From the NCBI GenBank assembly GCA_948474755.1, contig CAOLHI010000077.1, positions 62,001 through 126,000 of the forward strand: a DNA stretch of 64,000 nucleotides, given 5' to 3'. The position numbers and the translations under genes are program-made. The notes under the pieces are model-generated. The model did no database searches. It had not been told where the DNA came from and worked only from the letters and a program-made list of their open reading frames with translations. This document shows, piece after piece, positions 11,523 to 22,350 of this stretch (position 1 is the first letter of the stretch; each line of letters opens with the position of its first letter). This stretch comes from Ctenosaura bakeri (taxonomy: Eukaryota; Chordata; Lepidosauria; Squamata; Iguanidae).

Positions 11523-11611
11523 TTAAAAAAATTAGAGGGCCAAAATTTCCCCAGCCCTAGTTTAGGACAAACCTTCTTGCTAACAGCAGGGCTCCTCCAT
11601 ATTCTCTTGCA

Positions 11612-11700
11612 GTTTTATTTTTTAAATTATTTATATCCTGCCTTTCTCCCAGCACAGAACCTGAGCAGCTTAAAACAAATTAAAGCCAAAGTACACCTGA
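11612..11700 (-). mobile_element. L2-like LINE tail, inverted
   Basis: TTATTTATATCCTGCCTTTCTCCCAGCACAG...GAGCAGCTTAAAACAAATTAAA is the reverse complement of the common L2/CR1-group 3' tail (AAGCCGCT...GGGAGAAAGGCGGGATATAAATAA). Confidence 0.6.
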
Positions 11701-12004
11701 AATCTTTTTATGGATTTCGATTCCACTACATCTGTGTAGTAGTTCTGAGGATGCAGTTCAGTTTTTAACCATCATCTGAGAGGCTGGAAGTCATAGTTGT
11801 CTTAACCCTATGTAGTTGTGTATAGTTGTAGTCATTTAGTGTAGTTTAGTTTTGTTGGGGAAAATGTTAGCTGTAGTTTCAGATATGTATTTTTATGTGT
11901 GTGTGGTTTTTGTATATCCTTGTGTTCTGTTTTATATATCCAAAATTTATGTGTTTAATAAAAATATTTTTAAAAAATAATGTAAAAGATACAAGGAAAG
12001 GGTA

Positions 12005-12425
12005 CCTGTGATGAGCTCCAAGTTCAAGTAATTAGGCTTAGAGGTATCAAAAGCTTTCTTTAGGAACATCAAAGAAAACAACTGCACACCTTGGTACTGC
12101 CAAGACTAATGAAACATTGGATTTGCAGCATCTTATAAGCTGACATTTCAAATTAGTGCAAGCCAGCATTCTATTTGATTGCTAATCATAACGAATCTGT
12201 TCCCCTCCCATTTCTTCATTCAGCTTGCCAACAGTTCAACCTTGCAACCAAGTCTGCTTGCCTGCACCTGTACTGTTACCACAGTTAGTTAAAATAATAT
12301 TTCCCTATTCCAGCATGCTGTTTCCCAGCCAGCCCCATCATCCTCTCATAGCACAGCAAAGCTGTGGGCAACTTCTTTTATTGCAGTTTGTCTCCTGCTG
12401 TACGGTAGTCTGCTGTAAATAGTGG
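12005..12425. repeat. Unclassified ~400-bp dispersed repeat, copy 1
   Basis: This segment aligns by eye with 37030-37420 in the same orientation. Shared words include AGCTCCA.GTTCAAG.AATT, GGAACA.C.AA...CAGCA, TTGGATTTG.AG, CATTCTATTTGAT/CATTCCATTTGAT, AGCTTGCCA.CAGT, and CCCAGC...CCATCAT. Divergence is perhaps a quarter to a third of sites. It has no open frame and no inverted ends, so it could be an old transposon or an old segmental duplication. Confidence 0.5.
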
Positions 12426-12449
12426 ACCAGATGAGGACAAATAAACTAA

Positions 12450-12880
12450 GGCCCTTTTTGCATGGCATTTGCCATGCGAAAGGGTGTCTGGAGCGTCATG
12501 CGATTGTGAGGAGCGATCTGCACGACACACTCACAATCGCGTGACGCTCCAAGGTAGGGCAGGCACCACTTGTGCACTTTTTCATTTTCGGCTTTCAGCT
12601 GAAAATGGTATGCGATTTCGCATTGCTTCAGGGCCCTGTGCACACTTGCCATGCATGCGGAGCCTCCAGAGCCGCAGCGGTTGCACTTCCTGCCTCAGCG
12701 CAGTCTGGGAAACTCGCAGGCTGCACTGTAGAAGGAAGAGGCAGGGCGCTCGCGCTGCCTGCTCAGAAGCAGGCAGCTCATGCGGAGTTGAAGCAGCGGG
12801 ATGCGAGAGCCTCTTGCTGGAGGCTGCTCGCACAATCCTTGCACCCCAGCACTGAAAAAAGATAAGCTGCAGAAAGGGTC
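12450..12880 (+). mobile_element. Harbinger-like MITE family 2, copy 1 (431 bp)
   Basis: The ends are GGCCCTTTTTGCA and CTGCAGAAAGGGTC. Flanking trinucleotides are TAA and TGA, a 3-bp target duplication with one change. Internally there is a long GC-rich and CpG-rich body and an inverted repeat, GAGCGTCATGCGATTGTGAG against CTCACAATCGCGTGACGCTC. Two further copies in the window are 432 bp each. Overlapping open frames of 97-128 codons come from its GC content and are not genes. Confidence 0.85.
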
Positions 12881-12976
12881 TGAAATTTTATCCAGCTAAA
12901 GCAGAAGAGCAAGTAATCAGTCTCATCCAGGAACGCCTGGAGCTAGGAGACCATAACATATTTTAACCTTGCCTGA

Positions 12977-13156
12977 GGCCATTTCCACACTATACTGCTA
13001 CAGTGCTATTATTCCACTTTCAACATCCTATGGAATCCTGGGGCTTGCAGTTTAGGGAGGGGGCTCAAGGCCCCTCCCTAAACTGCAAGCCCCAGGATTC
13101 CATAGAATGTTGAAAGTGGAATAATAGCACTATAACAGTATAGTGCGGAAATGGCC
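12977..13156. mobile_element. Harbinger-like MITE family 1, copy a (180-bp palindrome)
   Basis: A nearly perfect palindrome. GGCCATTTCCACAC starts it, GTGCGGAAATGGCC ends it, and the arms contain TATTATTCCACTTTCAACAT and CTATGGAATCCTGGGGCTTG with their complements. It is flanked on both sides by TGA. Terminal GGCC and a 3-bp duplication fit PIF/Harbinger. It has no coding capacity. Confidence 0.88.
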
Positions 13157-13239
13157 TGAGAATGGGATATGAGTGTTTGCTTATCTATTGTTTCCTTTGG
13201 CCCAAGGCTCTCTTCCCATGTGCCCTGAAATCCATTTCA

Positions 13240-13420
13240 CATGCACATTATCTCTTCTCCTCACTTGGATCTAATTAGCACATCTCCTATTAATGCAGTG
13301 CCTCTGGCTGGAGCCTTTTGCTATAAAAGGAAGAGATTAATTTCTCTTTCCAAAAAGTTTCAAGTCACAGCAGTTCAGCAAATATCAGGTCAGCAGCACA
13401 GCAAGGAGGTGAAGAGACCT
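13240..13420 (+). promoter_or_regulatory. Candidate TATA promoter
   Basis: TATAAAAG at 13322-13329 sits in sequence I do not recognise as repetitive. Upstream are a homeodomain-type CTAATTAG at 13270-13277, TATTAATGCA, and a FOX-like TATTGTTTCC near 13187. Start would be expected about 25-30 bases downstream, near 13350-13358. Transcription factor sites are short and degenerate, so they are only suggestive. It could equally be an unrecognised LTR fragment. Confidence 0.3.
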
Positions 13421-13578
13421 CACAGACGTGGCAGCTGATCTCATTTCAAAGCGAAAGAGAATCAGTCATACTGCAGCCTGTATTAGTGGTCTGTTAGTTA
13501 TAGGCACCAGATGATCCACATCAGAAGTCAGTACCCTTGACAAACTCTTTGAATACTGTTGTACTCGTTAATTTTCAA

Positions 13579-13640
13579 ATGAAGGTTCTTATCATGACAG
13601 TCTCTATTGCCACACTTCGAAAGACAGCCCAGCAAGACAG
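13579..13640 (+). CDS. Tentative first coding exon, unknown product
   Basis: The frame opens MKVLIMTVSIAT, a short hydrophobic N-terminus of signal-peptide character. It runs 20 complete codons, then AG, to a fair splice donor (CAG/GTATGC) at 13641. It lies about 225 bases below the expected start of the candidate promoter. A short upstream ATG frame of nine codons begins at 13511. No downstream exon could be found, the hydrophobic stretch is short and no protein family is recognised. Chance occurrence is quite possible. Confidence 0.15.
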
Positions 13641-13782
13641 GTATGCCTCAAATTTTAAAGGAATATTGAGAATACAATTATATACTTCGCAAGGATTTGC
13701 ATTTTAAAACACACAGTCCACAGCTGGATAATGCATGTACATATAGGCCAAGATCCTACATTGGGGTTGGGTCATGTAAATA

Positions 13783-14004
13783 TACATATACACATCAACA
13801 TATAATGTTTGCAACTTATGGTGATCCTAAGGCAAACATATCACAGGACTTTCTTGGCAAGATTGCTCAGAGACAGTTTGCCTTTTCCTTCTTCAGAGGC
13901 TGAGAGAGTATGACTTGTCCAAGGTCCCCTGGGGGTTTCCATGGCTGAGGGGGGATTTGAATCCCGGTCTTCACACTCAAACCACTACACCACATTGGCT
14001 CTAC
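13783..14004 (-). mobile_element. Sauria-type SINE
   Basis: Reading plus strand, the tail comes first (ACTTATGGTGATCCTAAGGCAAACATATCAC), then GAGAGAGTATGACTTGTCCAAGG, then TTTGAATCCCGGTCTTCACACTC, then AACCACTACACCACATTGGCTCT. The last two are the inverted tRNA-like B-box and A-box regions. The element is nearly full length. Confidence 0.9.
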
Positions 14005-14167
14005 ATATAACGTGCATGTGCATTAATGCACAATAAAGCTGCATATGTGAACCCTGAACTGAATGTAGTCATTGTTCATCAGACAAAAATATCCAGTTAT
14101 ATCATAACCCTAAATCTCCATAAGTTTCAGGCTACATACTTTGCTAAGATCCTACATTGCAGACTTA

Positions 14168-14332
14168 GGCCATTTCCGCACTAGACTGTTAGAGTGTTAT
14201 TATTCCACTTTCAATATCCTATGGAATCCTGTGGTTTGCAGTTTAGGGAGGGGCCTTGAGGTGAACCCCAGGATTCCATAGGATGTTGAAAGTGGAATAA
14301 TAGCACTATAACAGTCTAGTGCAGAAATCATC
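14168..14332. mobile_element. Harbinger-like MITE family 1, copy b
   Basis: A 165-bp palindrome starting GGCCATTTCCGCACTAGACTG and ending CAGTCTAGTGCAGAAATCATC, with TTA on both sides. The right terminus has mutated away from GGCC. The central loop is shortened relative to the 180-bp copies. Confidence 0.85.
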
Positions 14333-14335
14333 TTA

Positions 14336-15317
14336 GTTACAAATGTATCACTGCATGTCATTTCTTGACTCAGTTCCCCAAATCTACCTTAATAGTCAGC
14401 AGGCACCTTTCCTCCTGCCAATGATCTGCCTTGCAACAAGGAGTTCCAACACAGGTCTTGCTTCTGATTGTTTTCATGGTCAAACTGATGCATCTTAATT
14501 GTCAACTGAACCGTGGCTGCTGGTAATCCCTCACCTCCTACAGATCCCTGAATTTGGAAACGGAACAGTTCTGGGAAAGCAGTGTGCTTTTTTATGAATG
14601 TACCGAACAACAGTAAGGTGGATTCCCCCATCTTCTCTCTGAGCTACCCATTTCTCTGATTTCTTTACTGATTTTATTTAGTCTTGCTTCCTCTCACTTT
14701 TATTTTGTCACCCATGTCCTTCTTTGCTTTATTGCTTCTTTCCTTGCTTCCTTCAGTATTCCACTGTTCTGATGTTTAATTTGATTCTGGTCTCTTTTCT
14801 GTGGCATATTTATAGATTGTCCTTGTCATATGGAGGAGCTGAAATCATAAGCTGCTTTCTTATATTTCCTTCTTTGAGAGTACTTTGTTCTCCTTTGTTA
14901 ATCTTCACATCAAGGTGATGGGCCATTCTTTCAGAGCAGCAGGAGAAGAAACTAACTAGCAGGCAAGACCTCATTACAGAGGATGTTCTTGTATATGATC
15001 CAGCTTTATTTGAAAATGTTCCCATCTGCCTTGGAGAAAGGTGCACGTGGATTCTCAGAAGACCAAAGGGATTTTACTCTTCCTTGAAGGATCTGCTCAT
15101 AGATCAATAGATCCACAATGAGAAGAAGCAACATATCAGCAAATCTGTGACAAATAAACATAGGCTCAAGGTGATTTCCATTACAACCTTCTTAACATTT
15201 TATAGATGCAAATGGCAGAACCAGCACTATCCTTAGGCAGAGTGAAGCAACCACTTCAGGCAGCAGAAGTCAAGAGTCAACAGTGACAGACTGTTCTCAC
15301 AAACTCCCCAACTGTTT
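14336..15317. other. No recognisable gene or repeat
   Basis: Pyrimidine-rich sequence around 14.63-14.92 kb and otherwise ordinary AT-rich DNA. Open frames are below 81 codons and unsupported. Confidence 0.45.
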
Positions 15318-15490
15318 GTTGTTGTGGGTTTTCCAGGCTTTAGGGCCATATTATATTATTATTTTCTCCTGATGTTTCACCTGCATCTGTGGCTGGCATC
15401 TTCAGAGGATGCCAGCCATAGATGCAGGTAAAGTGTCAGGAGAAAATACTAATAGAACACAGCCTTAAAGTCTGGAAAACCCACAACAAC
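15318..15490. mobile_element. 173-bp palindromic repeat
   Basis: GTTGTTGTGGGTTTTCCAGGCTTTA at the left pairs with TCTGGAAAACCCACAACAAC at the right. The pairing runs inward through TTTTCTCCTGA.GTTTCACCTGCATCT.TGGCTGGCATC, with the axis in the word CATCTTCAGAGGATG. This repeat type is common in reptiles. I cannot name its class with confidence. Confidence 0.75.
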
Positions 15491-16099
15491 CTATGGATCT
15501 ATGGATCCAGCCATGAAAGCCTTCAACTTTACATCCCCAACTGTTGTTCTCTATTGGAGAACAGAGCTGTGCTTCTTATGCAGGTTGTTTTCCCAGACCC
15601 CCAGTTTACCTCCTTCTTTCAGGTGTGGTGACAGATGCTCTCCCACTGGCAGTGCTGAAGTAAGATATAATTGCTGGTCCTTTCATCTCCTTTACATGGA
15701 CCAGCAAGAGGGGGACTATCTTGTCCTTTGCCTCATTTAGCAAAATAACTTGGATTAGTCCAGGAAACTGGGAACCTAAAGAGTTGTTTTCTCTTTTCTC
15801 ACACTAAGGATCCTTCCCCAAGGTATGGAGTTCAGAGCAGAGGGGCAAGGTTGGGCTTGAAACCTCCAAGACTGGGATGGGAGTGCAGAACCCCCCTCAA
15901 TGATCAGGCAGAACTGGACCACTATGACTCTTGTATATTTGAGTCCCTTCAGAAATGGTCAGCTAGAAGTGTGCTAAATGATCAAGCACAACAAATATTC
16001 TGACAACTGTGATCATTGAGCTGCATACAACCTATCCTAGACGCTCTTACTTGGGAATCAGTTCCACTGAGTGCAAGGAGGGGACTTCTAAGAATACAT

Positions 16100-17885
16100 T
16101 TTGTTTGTAAGAGTTTTCATAGCCAAGGCTGACTAAATGAGAATGGAGGAGAGAAGTAATCTGTATGGCAATCTAAACTTAGTCATCTTGGCTTCTAAGG
16201 AGAGTTCAGGCTTGATTTGCTCTAGGACCCATTTATTTGTTTTTTTTGCAGTCCATGGTATCTGTAGAACTCTTCTCCAGCACCACATTTCAAATGAGTT
16301 GATTTTCTTCCTGTCAACTTCCTGTCGCTGTCATTAAATTTTTCTGTATTCTGTCCTGATGGTAACTTCTTGCCCTGAGTACAGGTTAAGAATCAGGACA
16401 ATCAAATGTTGTAGCACACCCATTTATTTAAGAGCAATCCATAGTTTTTCATGATCTGCACAATCAAAGGCTTTGCTATAATCTATAAAGGACAGGCTGA
16501 TTTTCTTTTGAGATTCTTTGGTGTGCTCCATTATCCAACATATGTTTGCAGTACGATTCATAGTGCCTCTTCCTTTCCTAAACCCAGCTTGGATATCTGG
16601 CATTTCTCACTCTCTATATGACAACAGTCTCTGTTGTCAAATTCTGAGCCTCACTGTGTTTGCATGGGAACTTAAGGCAATGGTCTTGTGGTTACTGCAA
16701 TCCCTGGTGTCTCTTTTCTTGGGGACTGAAATGTATATTGAGCATTTCTAGTTTGTGAATCATTATTTTGTTTTCCATATTTGTTGACAGATTTTAACTA
16801 GAACTAGAATAGATTCTGTCTCTGTAACTTGAAGCAGCTGTATTGGTATGTCATCTGATCCTAGTGATTTTTGTTTTCCGCGTGTTTTGAGTTCAGCTTC
16901 CACTTCATTTTCTAAAATTGGAGGTTTGTCTTCAAATGGTCCCTCCTTAAATCAATCTGTCATCCTTTCATCTCTGTTATCTAGTTCTTTCATGTATTGT
17001 TTCCATCATTTTTTTTTTATTGTATTGTATTGTCATGTAATGTATTCCCCTGCTGGTCATAGAGCATCACCACTCTCGGTTTAAATTCCCCTTTGATTTC
17101 TTGGATTGTAGAAAAGGTCTTTTGTTCCTCCTTTTTGTTTTCATCTTCTATTTCTCTGTATTAATTATTATAGTATTCTTCATGTCCCTGCATGCAAGCC
17201 ATTGAGCATTAAATTCAGGGTTCTCAATCTATTTTTGGTCCCTATTACTTTTGCTCTCATTTGTCCTTATCTGCTTGATGACTTTCATCTGTCATCCCTT
17301 GAAGCTTCTCTTTCTTTTGAGCTGCACACAGTGCCTTTTCGTATTCCTCCCAGACAATGTCCCTGGCTTCAGTCCAGAGTTCTTCTCACTCGTGATCAAT
17401 TAGGCTTAATAGTGCAAAGCTATTTTTTTCACATTATCTTTCAATTAGATGGAGATGTCCTTCAGGCTGTATTTTGGCATGATGCTTGCTTTAGTGTTCT
17501 TCTCTAACTTTACTATCATTTTTTTTATATATTAGCAGTTCATGGTCTGTGCCACAATCAGTTCCTGGTCTTATTTTTGCTGAGAGAATGGATCTTCTCC
17601 ATCTTCTGCTTCCAATAATGTAGTCTTTTCTATTTCAATATTAGCCATCAGGTTATGTCCATGTATGCAGTCTACTGGTTGCTTGAAGAATGTGTTTGCC
17701 AGGAACATGTTTTTGCTCTCACAGAATTCAGTCAGCCATCCTCCTCCTTCATTTTTTGATCCTAAGCTAAATTTTCCTACAACTTTTTATTCTGCTCTGT
17801 GTCCTTCTTTGTACTGTAATCCCCTTGTGGCCACACCTTGTAGCCATTCACAGGGTCTCAGACATTCAAAGAATACACAGCAAGG
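16100..17885 (-). mobile_element. Bov-B (RTE) LINE remnant
   Basis: The minus strand encodes broken pieces in the order expected of a Bov-B ORF2. Endonuclease-like sequence lies near 17.4-17.9 kb. Reverse transcriptase follows near 16.4-17.1 kb, including a segment reading KAFDCADHEKLW in pieces. The C-terminal region lies near 16.13-16.33 kb and repeats words seen at 41.69-41.83 kb (CTCCAGCACCACATTTCAAATGAG). Many stops and frameshifts make it a dead copy. Bov-B supplies the tail that Sauria SINEs share. Confidence 0.75.
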
Positions 17886-18035
17886 TCTCAATGATGAACG
17901 AGCATACAGGAATGAACATGTGGGAGTATAGGATAACTGTTGTAAATCTTAGTTTCCTAGAAAACCTTAACATGCTAATTGATCCAAAGTTTGATCCAAA
18001 GGGTTTTGTTTTGTTTATTTGTTTTGCTTAAAGAA

Positions 18036-18283
18036 CTACAGGACTACAGGAAAAGAGATTCCACCTGAACCTCAGGAAGAACTTCCTGACGGTCAGAGCT
18101 GTCCGGCAGTGGAAGATGCTGCCTCGGAGTGTGGTGGAGTCTCCTTCTTTGGAGATTTTTAAGCAGAGGCTGGATGGCTATCTGTCGGGAGTGCTTGCAT
18201 GTGGGTTCCTACATGGCAGGGGGTTGAACTGGATGGCCCCTGTACACTCTTCCAACTCTTTGATTCTATTATTCTATAAGTTG
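18036..18283 (+). mobile_element. CR1 LINE 3' end
   Basis: Typical CR1 terminal wording is present: AAGAGATTCCACCTGAACCTCAGGAAGAACTTCCTGACGG, GTGGTGGAGTCTCCTTCTTTGGAG, CTGGATGGCTATCTGTCGGG, and TTCCAACTCTTTGATTCTATTATTCTAT. It is one of the better preserved copies and is heavily 5' truncated. Confidence 0.9.
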
Positions 18284-18289
18284 GCTCAG

Positions 18290-19065
18290 GTCAGGGACAT
18301 CCATCCTGCTCTGAAATTCCAGGATACCTGACTGCTTTGCTCACAAAAGTTTACACCAGGACAGAATTAGCACATCTGTCCCAGTAACTTCATTGTTCAT
18401 AACTTGCCTCTTTTTTTTAAAATCCATAATGGTTTGTTTCTTGTATTCTTGTGTATGTTCTTTTTTTGGCGTAGGGGGGAGACTTGGCATTGGGAGAAAG
18501 TCTCCACAAGCTTCCTCTGTTTCAAAACCAGATGAACTAAATGCTTTATGTTTTGTTTACATGCAGCAATAAAACTGAATTGTCCAGTGGTAAACAAAAA
18601 ATTATCCCCATGAGTACATAAGACTATTTTTCAACCATTAAGATAGATTTGGCAAAACAGCTACTGTCTCAGTAAGACCCCCATGATGTATGGTGTAGCT
18701 CAGTGCATTGATTTTTCCGCCTTTCAGCTTCCCTTCTACACATTATATAAAAGCATCTATTTTAAATTAAAATAAGAACTGATCCTACTCTACATAAACA
18801 ACATGTGAAAACAGCATTTTTCCTCCACAAGGAAAAGGTCTTTCTCTCCTCTAGACTTAAACAATTATAATTGCACAATTCGTTTTGAAAGATTAATCTG
18901 AGCTGTAATGAGCTTCCATCCTGCAAGCAGTAAAAGTAAAGACATTTAAAAATTCCCTAGGGAGCAAACACACACATTCTTTTTTTTCTTTTTTTTTGGG
19001 GGGGGGGAGTTGTAATTTTCACAAAACGATATTGATATGGGTTTTTTAAAAAAGCCAGATGACTA
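18290..19065. other. No recognisable gene; low-complexity runs
   Basis: Contains T-rich and G-rich runs near 18.98-19.01 kb and otherwise unremarkable sequence. No repeat or gene recognised. Confidence 0.45.
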
Positions 19066-19122
19066 GGGGCCTTTCCATACTACATAACTATTGCACTATG
19101 ATTCCACTTTTAACTACCAACA
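19066..19122. mobile_element. Left end of a Harbinger-like MITE family 1 copy
   Basis: GGGGCCTTTCCATACTAC...TTGCACTATGATTCCACTTTTAAC matches the left arm of the palindromic MITEs and then stops. The right arm is missing, so the copy is truncated. Confidence 0.6.
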
Positions 19123-19583
19123 GGTCAGGCTGTTGAATAAGTAGGATGACAGAGGATTAATCAGGACAATTGGAGGGTATGAACCTATTTTAGGCACTTC
19201 ACCCACTGTGGCTACTGAAAGTTCAGGACCTTGTGAGCTTGAGGTGGTCGCGGTGGTATATTTTCCATGAACAATTGTTTCAAAAATGAGTTCCCTAAAT
19301 TTGCAAACCAAATAAGCCAGGCTTAAGTTAGAAAGACAGAAAAACCTGAGTATCTGAATTCTGGTGCCAGAAGTGACATGATGTGATTTCCAGTTGAACT
19401 GGGAGTAAATAGTTCATCCCAGATGTAAGGCAGGAATGAGGAATGGCCTCCATCCCCCCTCAAATTGATTACTCCTGATTTATATGCAAACTTTCAGCAC
19501 ATCTCTAGTTCTGCTACTGAGCTGTACTTCAGTTCCCCCACAACTTTGTTTGCTTAAATACTCCTTCTGCAAAGACCTGTAAT

Positions 19584-19602
19584 TGTGTGTGTGTGTGTGT
19601 GT
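19584..19602. repeat. (GT)n microsatellite
   Basis: About nine GT units. Confidence 0.93.
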
Positions 19603-19989
19603 TGAGAGTAGCAGAGAAAGCAGGCAAGCTATTCATCCTTCTTCTTGTTTTCTCTTGGGCCACAGTTTTGCAAACAGTGACATGGTCTGGCCATGAAAAA
19701 GGAACACTCTAGCCATAAATTGTCTGCCCAGGAGGACAGGATACATTATCTGCTGCTCCAGAACGGGATAACAATGACTTCCTAGCATAACAGTGCTCTG
19801 GGGTATGCTCAGGGAAGACTAGATGTTCCAGCAATATTTCTGAATGATTTCAGAACATATTTACTTTTTTTGCCAACTTTTCCATTTTCCTTTTATCTGA
19901 ATGGCTGAAATGGCCATTTACTGAAACTCAGCATCAAGAGACGGGAGATGTCAAGGACATAAAACACTGACTATTAGCAATACCTCCCC

Positions 19990-20165
19990 AGATATAATGT
20001 CAAAGATAACAAAAGGAAAACCCTGCTGGAGTAGGCACAGATTTAGTCAGCATTCCTGCAACAGATGCCTCCAGAAAGTACCCAGTTGGGTATAGCTGCA
20101 CCCATGTTTTTGTTGTTTTTACCATGAAGCTAACACTCAGATACCTATTTCTTTAGTGGAGAAAT
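19990..20165 (+). repeat. Possible old interspersed repeat fragment
   Basis: AACCCTGCTGGAGTAGGCACAG...ACAGATGCCTCCAGAAAG resembles the diverged repeat at 2.24 kb and a widespread reptile repeat containing ACAGATGCCTCTGGGAAGC. Low certainty. Confidence 0.3.
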
Positions 20166-20195
20166 TCCATTTACACTCATTGCTAATAGCATAGT

Positions 20196-20275
20196 CAGGA
20201 GGCCTTTAAATAGAGCTTGGATGACCGTCTTTTGGGAATGCTTGGAGGTCCTTGTGCTGTATGGTTCTATGTCTG
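20196..20275 (+). mobile_element. CR1 3' terminus fragment
   Basis: AAATAGAGCTTGGATGACCGTCTTTTGGGAATGCTTGG followed by GTATGGTTCTATG is a diverged CR1 end. Confidence 0.55.
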
Positions 20276-20758
20276 ATCCTTTGTCTGAGAAAACAATGGA
20301 GATTCCAGGAACTTAATAAGCACTCTGAATGCTTTCCAAGAAATTCTGTATCCTGGTGGGCAGAAAGCTTAGGGGAGAGTTCCAGCCCAGAGCTTCAATG
20401 GGCTGCAGTGACAGCTCTGTCCTCCAATATCATTGGGGCAATGAATCCATGCTGGGTTTCAGTATCAAGTTTAAATGTGCTATCCAAGGTGCTGAATTTA
20501 ATCATCAAACTAGGTCAGTACATTGGCTAACTCCTTTAAACTCTGAAAGTGCAAGGGCAAGTTTACAACTGAACACTAAGAAAACAAAAATAATGACCAC
20601 GGACGATTTACAGTTTGAGCTGTTGGTGTCTTTGCTCCTTAATCGGGATCTCTGATCTACTGGAGACAAACACTCTCTGTCATTAAAGAAGTGTAGATCT
20701 ATAAGCTTGTTTGCCAAAATGTAAATCATAAGAAAAGAAGGAGTGAAAGAAAAAAAAG

Positions 20759-21035
20759 ATCATAGAATCATAGAATCATAGAAATCTAGAGTTGGAAGAG
20801 ACCACACAGGCCATCCAGTCCAACCCCCTGCCATGCAGGAACACCCTCAAAGCAATCCTGACAGATGGCCATCAAGCCTCTGCTTAAAAAACTCCAAGGA
20901 AGGAGACTCCACTACACCCCAAGGCAGCAGATTCCACTGCCGGACAGCCCTGACTGTCAGGAAGTTCTTCCTGAAGTTCAGGTGGGATCTCCTTTCCTGC
21001 AGCTTGAATCCATTGCTCCTTGTCCTGGAGCAATA
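20759..21035 (-). mobile_element. CR1 LINE 3' end
   Basis: Starts on the plus strand with three copies of the CATAGAAT octamer characteristic of CR1 termini, then GTTGGAAGAGACCACACAGGCCATCCAGTCCAACCCCCTGCCATGC and the rest of the CR1 3' segment through CTGCAGCTTGAATCCATTGCTCC. It is a young-looking, 5'-truncated insertion. Confidence 0.93.
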
Positions 21036-21377
21036 GATGCATTTTGGAAGAAATTTTTAGGAGTCTCTAGAAGTCTGAAATGTTTCTGCTTGCATATACA
21101 ACACTTCTGTAACCTGGTTGTTTCATTTCACACACACATATTGTTAATGTTGGATTAAAAAATTGCTGAAACTTGTTGAACTGTTCTTCCTTTTTGTGGT
21201 GCAAGGATGCCTCTAGTTATTTATGCTTCTGGTACCACATTTTCTGTTAAAGAAGTAATGCCCAAGAATACATGAGAACATAGGTACTTTGTTAAATGAA
21301 GCATTCTTGTAGTTCTTTCCTTTGTCTCTCCAGAAATCATACAGGCAGGAATGATTTGAAGGTGCTGGAGAGGCAAT

Positions 21378-21472
21378 CACATGGCCCTCCAGAGAATATC
21401 AAACTGCAAGTCTCAGATTTCCTCCTCACTGGTTCTGCTGGTTAGCAATGCTGGGAGATGCAGTCCAGTTAC
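21378..21472. mobile_element. ACTACAACTCCCA-type MITE
   Basis: GGCCCTCCAGAGAATATCAAACTGCAAGTCTCAGATTTCC and, after a short centre, AGCAATGCTGGGAGATGCAGTCCAG form the two halves of this palindromic family. Diverged. Confidence 0.5.
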
Positions 21473-21484
21473 ACATGGAAGGTT

Positions 21485-22083
21485 TCATTACTTCTACCTT
21501 AGCACTAGAAAGTCAAATAGAGAATCTAGGTTGAGGGAAGTAATAGTACCACTCTATTCTGCTTTGGTCAGACCTCACTTGGAATATTATGTCCAGTTCT
21601 GGGCACCACAGTTCAAGAATGATACTGATGTTGATAAGATGGAATGTGTCCAGGTAACCAAAAGGGTAATAAGCCTTGAACCATGACCTATGAGGAGTGA
21701 TTTAGAAAGCTGAATACGTTTAACCTGGAGAAGAGAAAGTTAAGAGGTGACACAACATCCAGGCTTGAGTATTTGAAAAGATGTCATGGGGGGATGGAGC
21801 AAGCTTGTTTTCTCCTGCTCCAGAGACTAGGACACAGAGCAATTGATTCAAACTACAAGAAAAGAGAATCCATCAAAATATTAGGAAAAATTTCCTGATG
21901 GTAAATGCTGCTCCACGCTGGAATACACTACCTTGAAGTGTGGTATAGTCTTCTCCTTTGAAAGTCTTTAAACAGAGACTGGATGGCCACCTATTGGGGG
22001 TTCTTTGATCATGTATTTCTGCAAGACAGAGGATAGGACTAGATAGCCCTTGTGGTCTCTTTCAACTCTATGATTCTATGAGT
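21485..22083 (+). mobile_element. CR1 LINE, end of ORF2 and 3' UTR
   Basis: The 5' part still reads as the C-terminus of a CR1 ORF2 (TTCTGCTTTGGTCAGACCTCACTTGGAATATTATGTCCAGTTCTGGGC corresponds to ...RPHLEY..QFWAP). It is followed by the 3' segment through TCTCTTTCAACTCTATGATTCTATG. Several stops and an interrupted frame make it a dead copy. Confidence 0.9.
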
Positions 22084-22284
22084 TTAATGTCAGAATGGAA
22101 TTAAGCGTCAGGGTAGACTGGTGAGGCTGTAGTCACCAAGGTCTCTCCAGAATATTTTAACTGCTAGGCTAGGAGAGAAGGAAGAAATGATAGTGCCACC
22201 CCTTCTTCTCAAGCACCAACCTGGTCAATCCTCATGCCTCTGCCATAGTTGCTGCTCCAGGGAATGGAGACAGAAGTCCTTTAC

Positions 22285-22350
22285 AAATATTAAAATAGAC
22301 AATGGTCAGGCATTGTGGGGGCTTGTAATCCAAAATGTCTAGAGAACATG
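22285..22350. mobile_element. ACTACAACTCCCA-type MITE fragment
   Basis: GGTCAGGCATTGTGGGGGCTTGTAATCCAAAATGTCTAGAG is one arm of the family (TGATGGGAGTTGTAGTCCAAAACATCTGGAG). Confidence 0.45.

Noticed and set aside
12469..12865. Cysteine/alanine-rich frames of 97-128 codons
   Set aside because: They fall within a CpG-rich MITE of which two further copies exist, and frames differ among copies.
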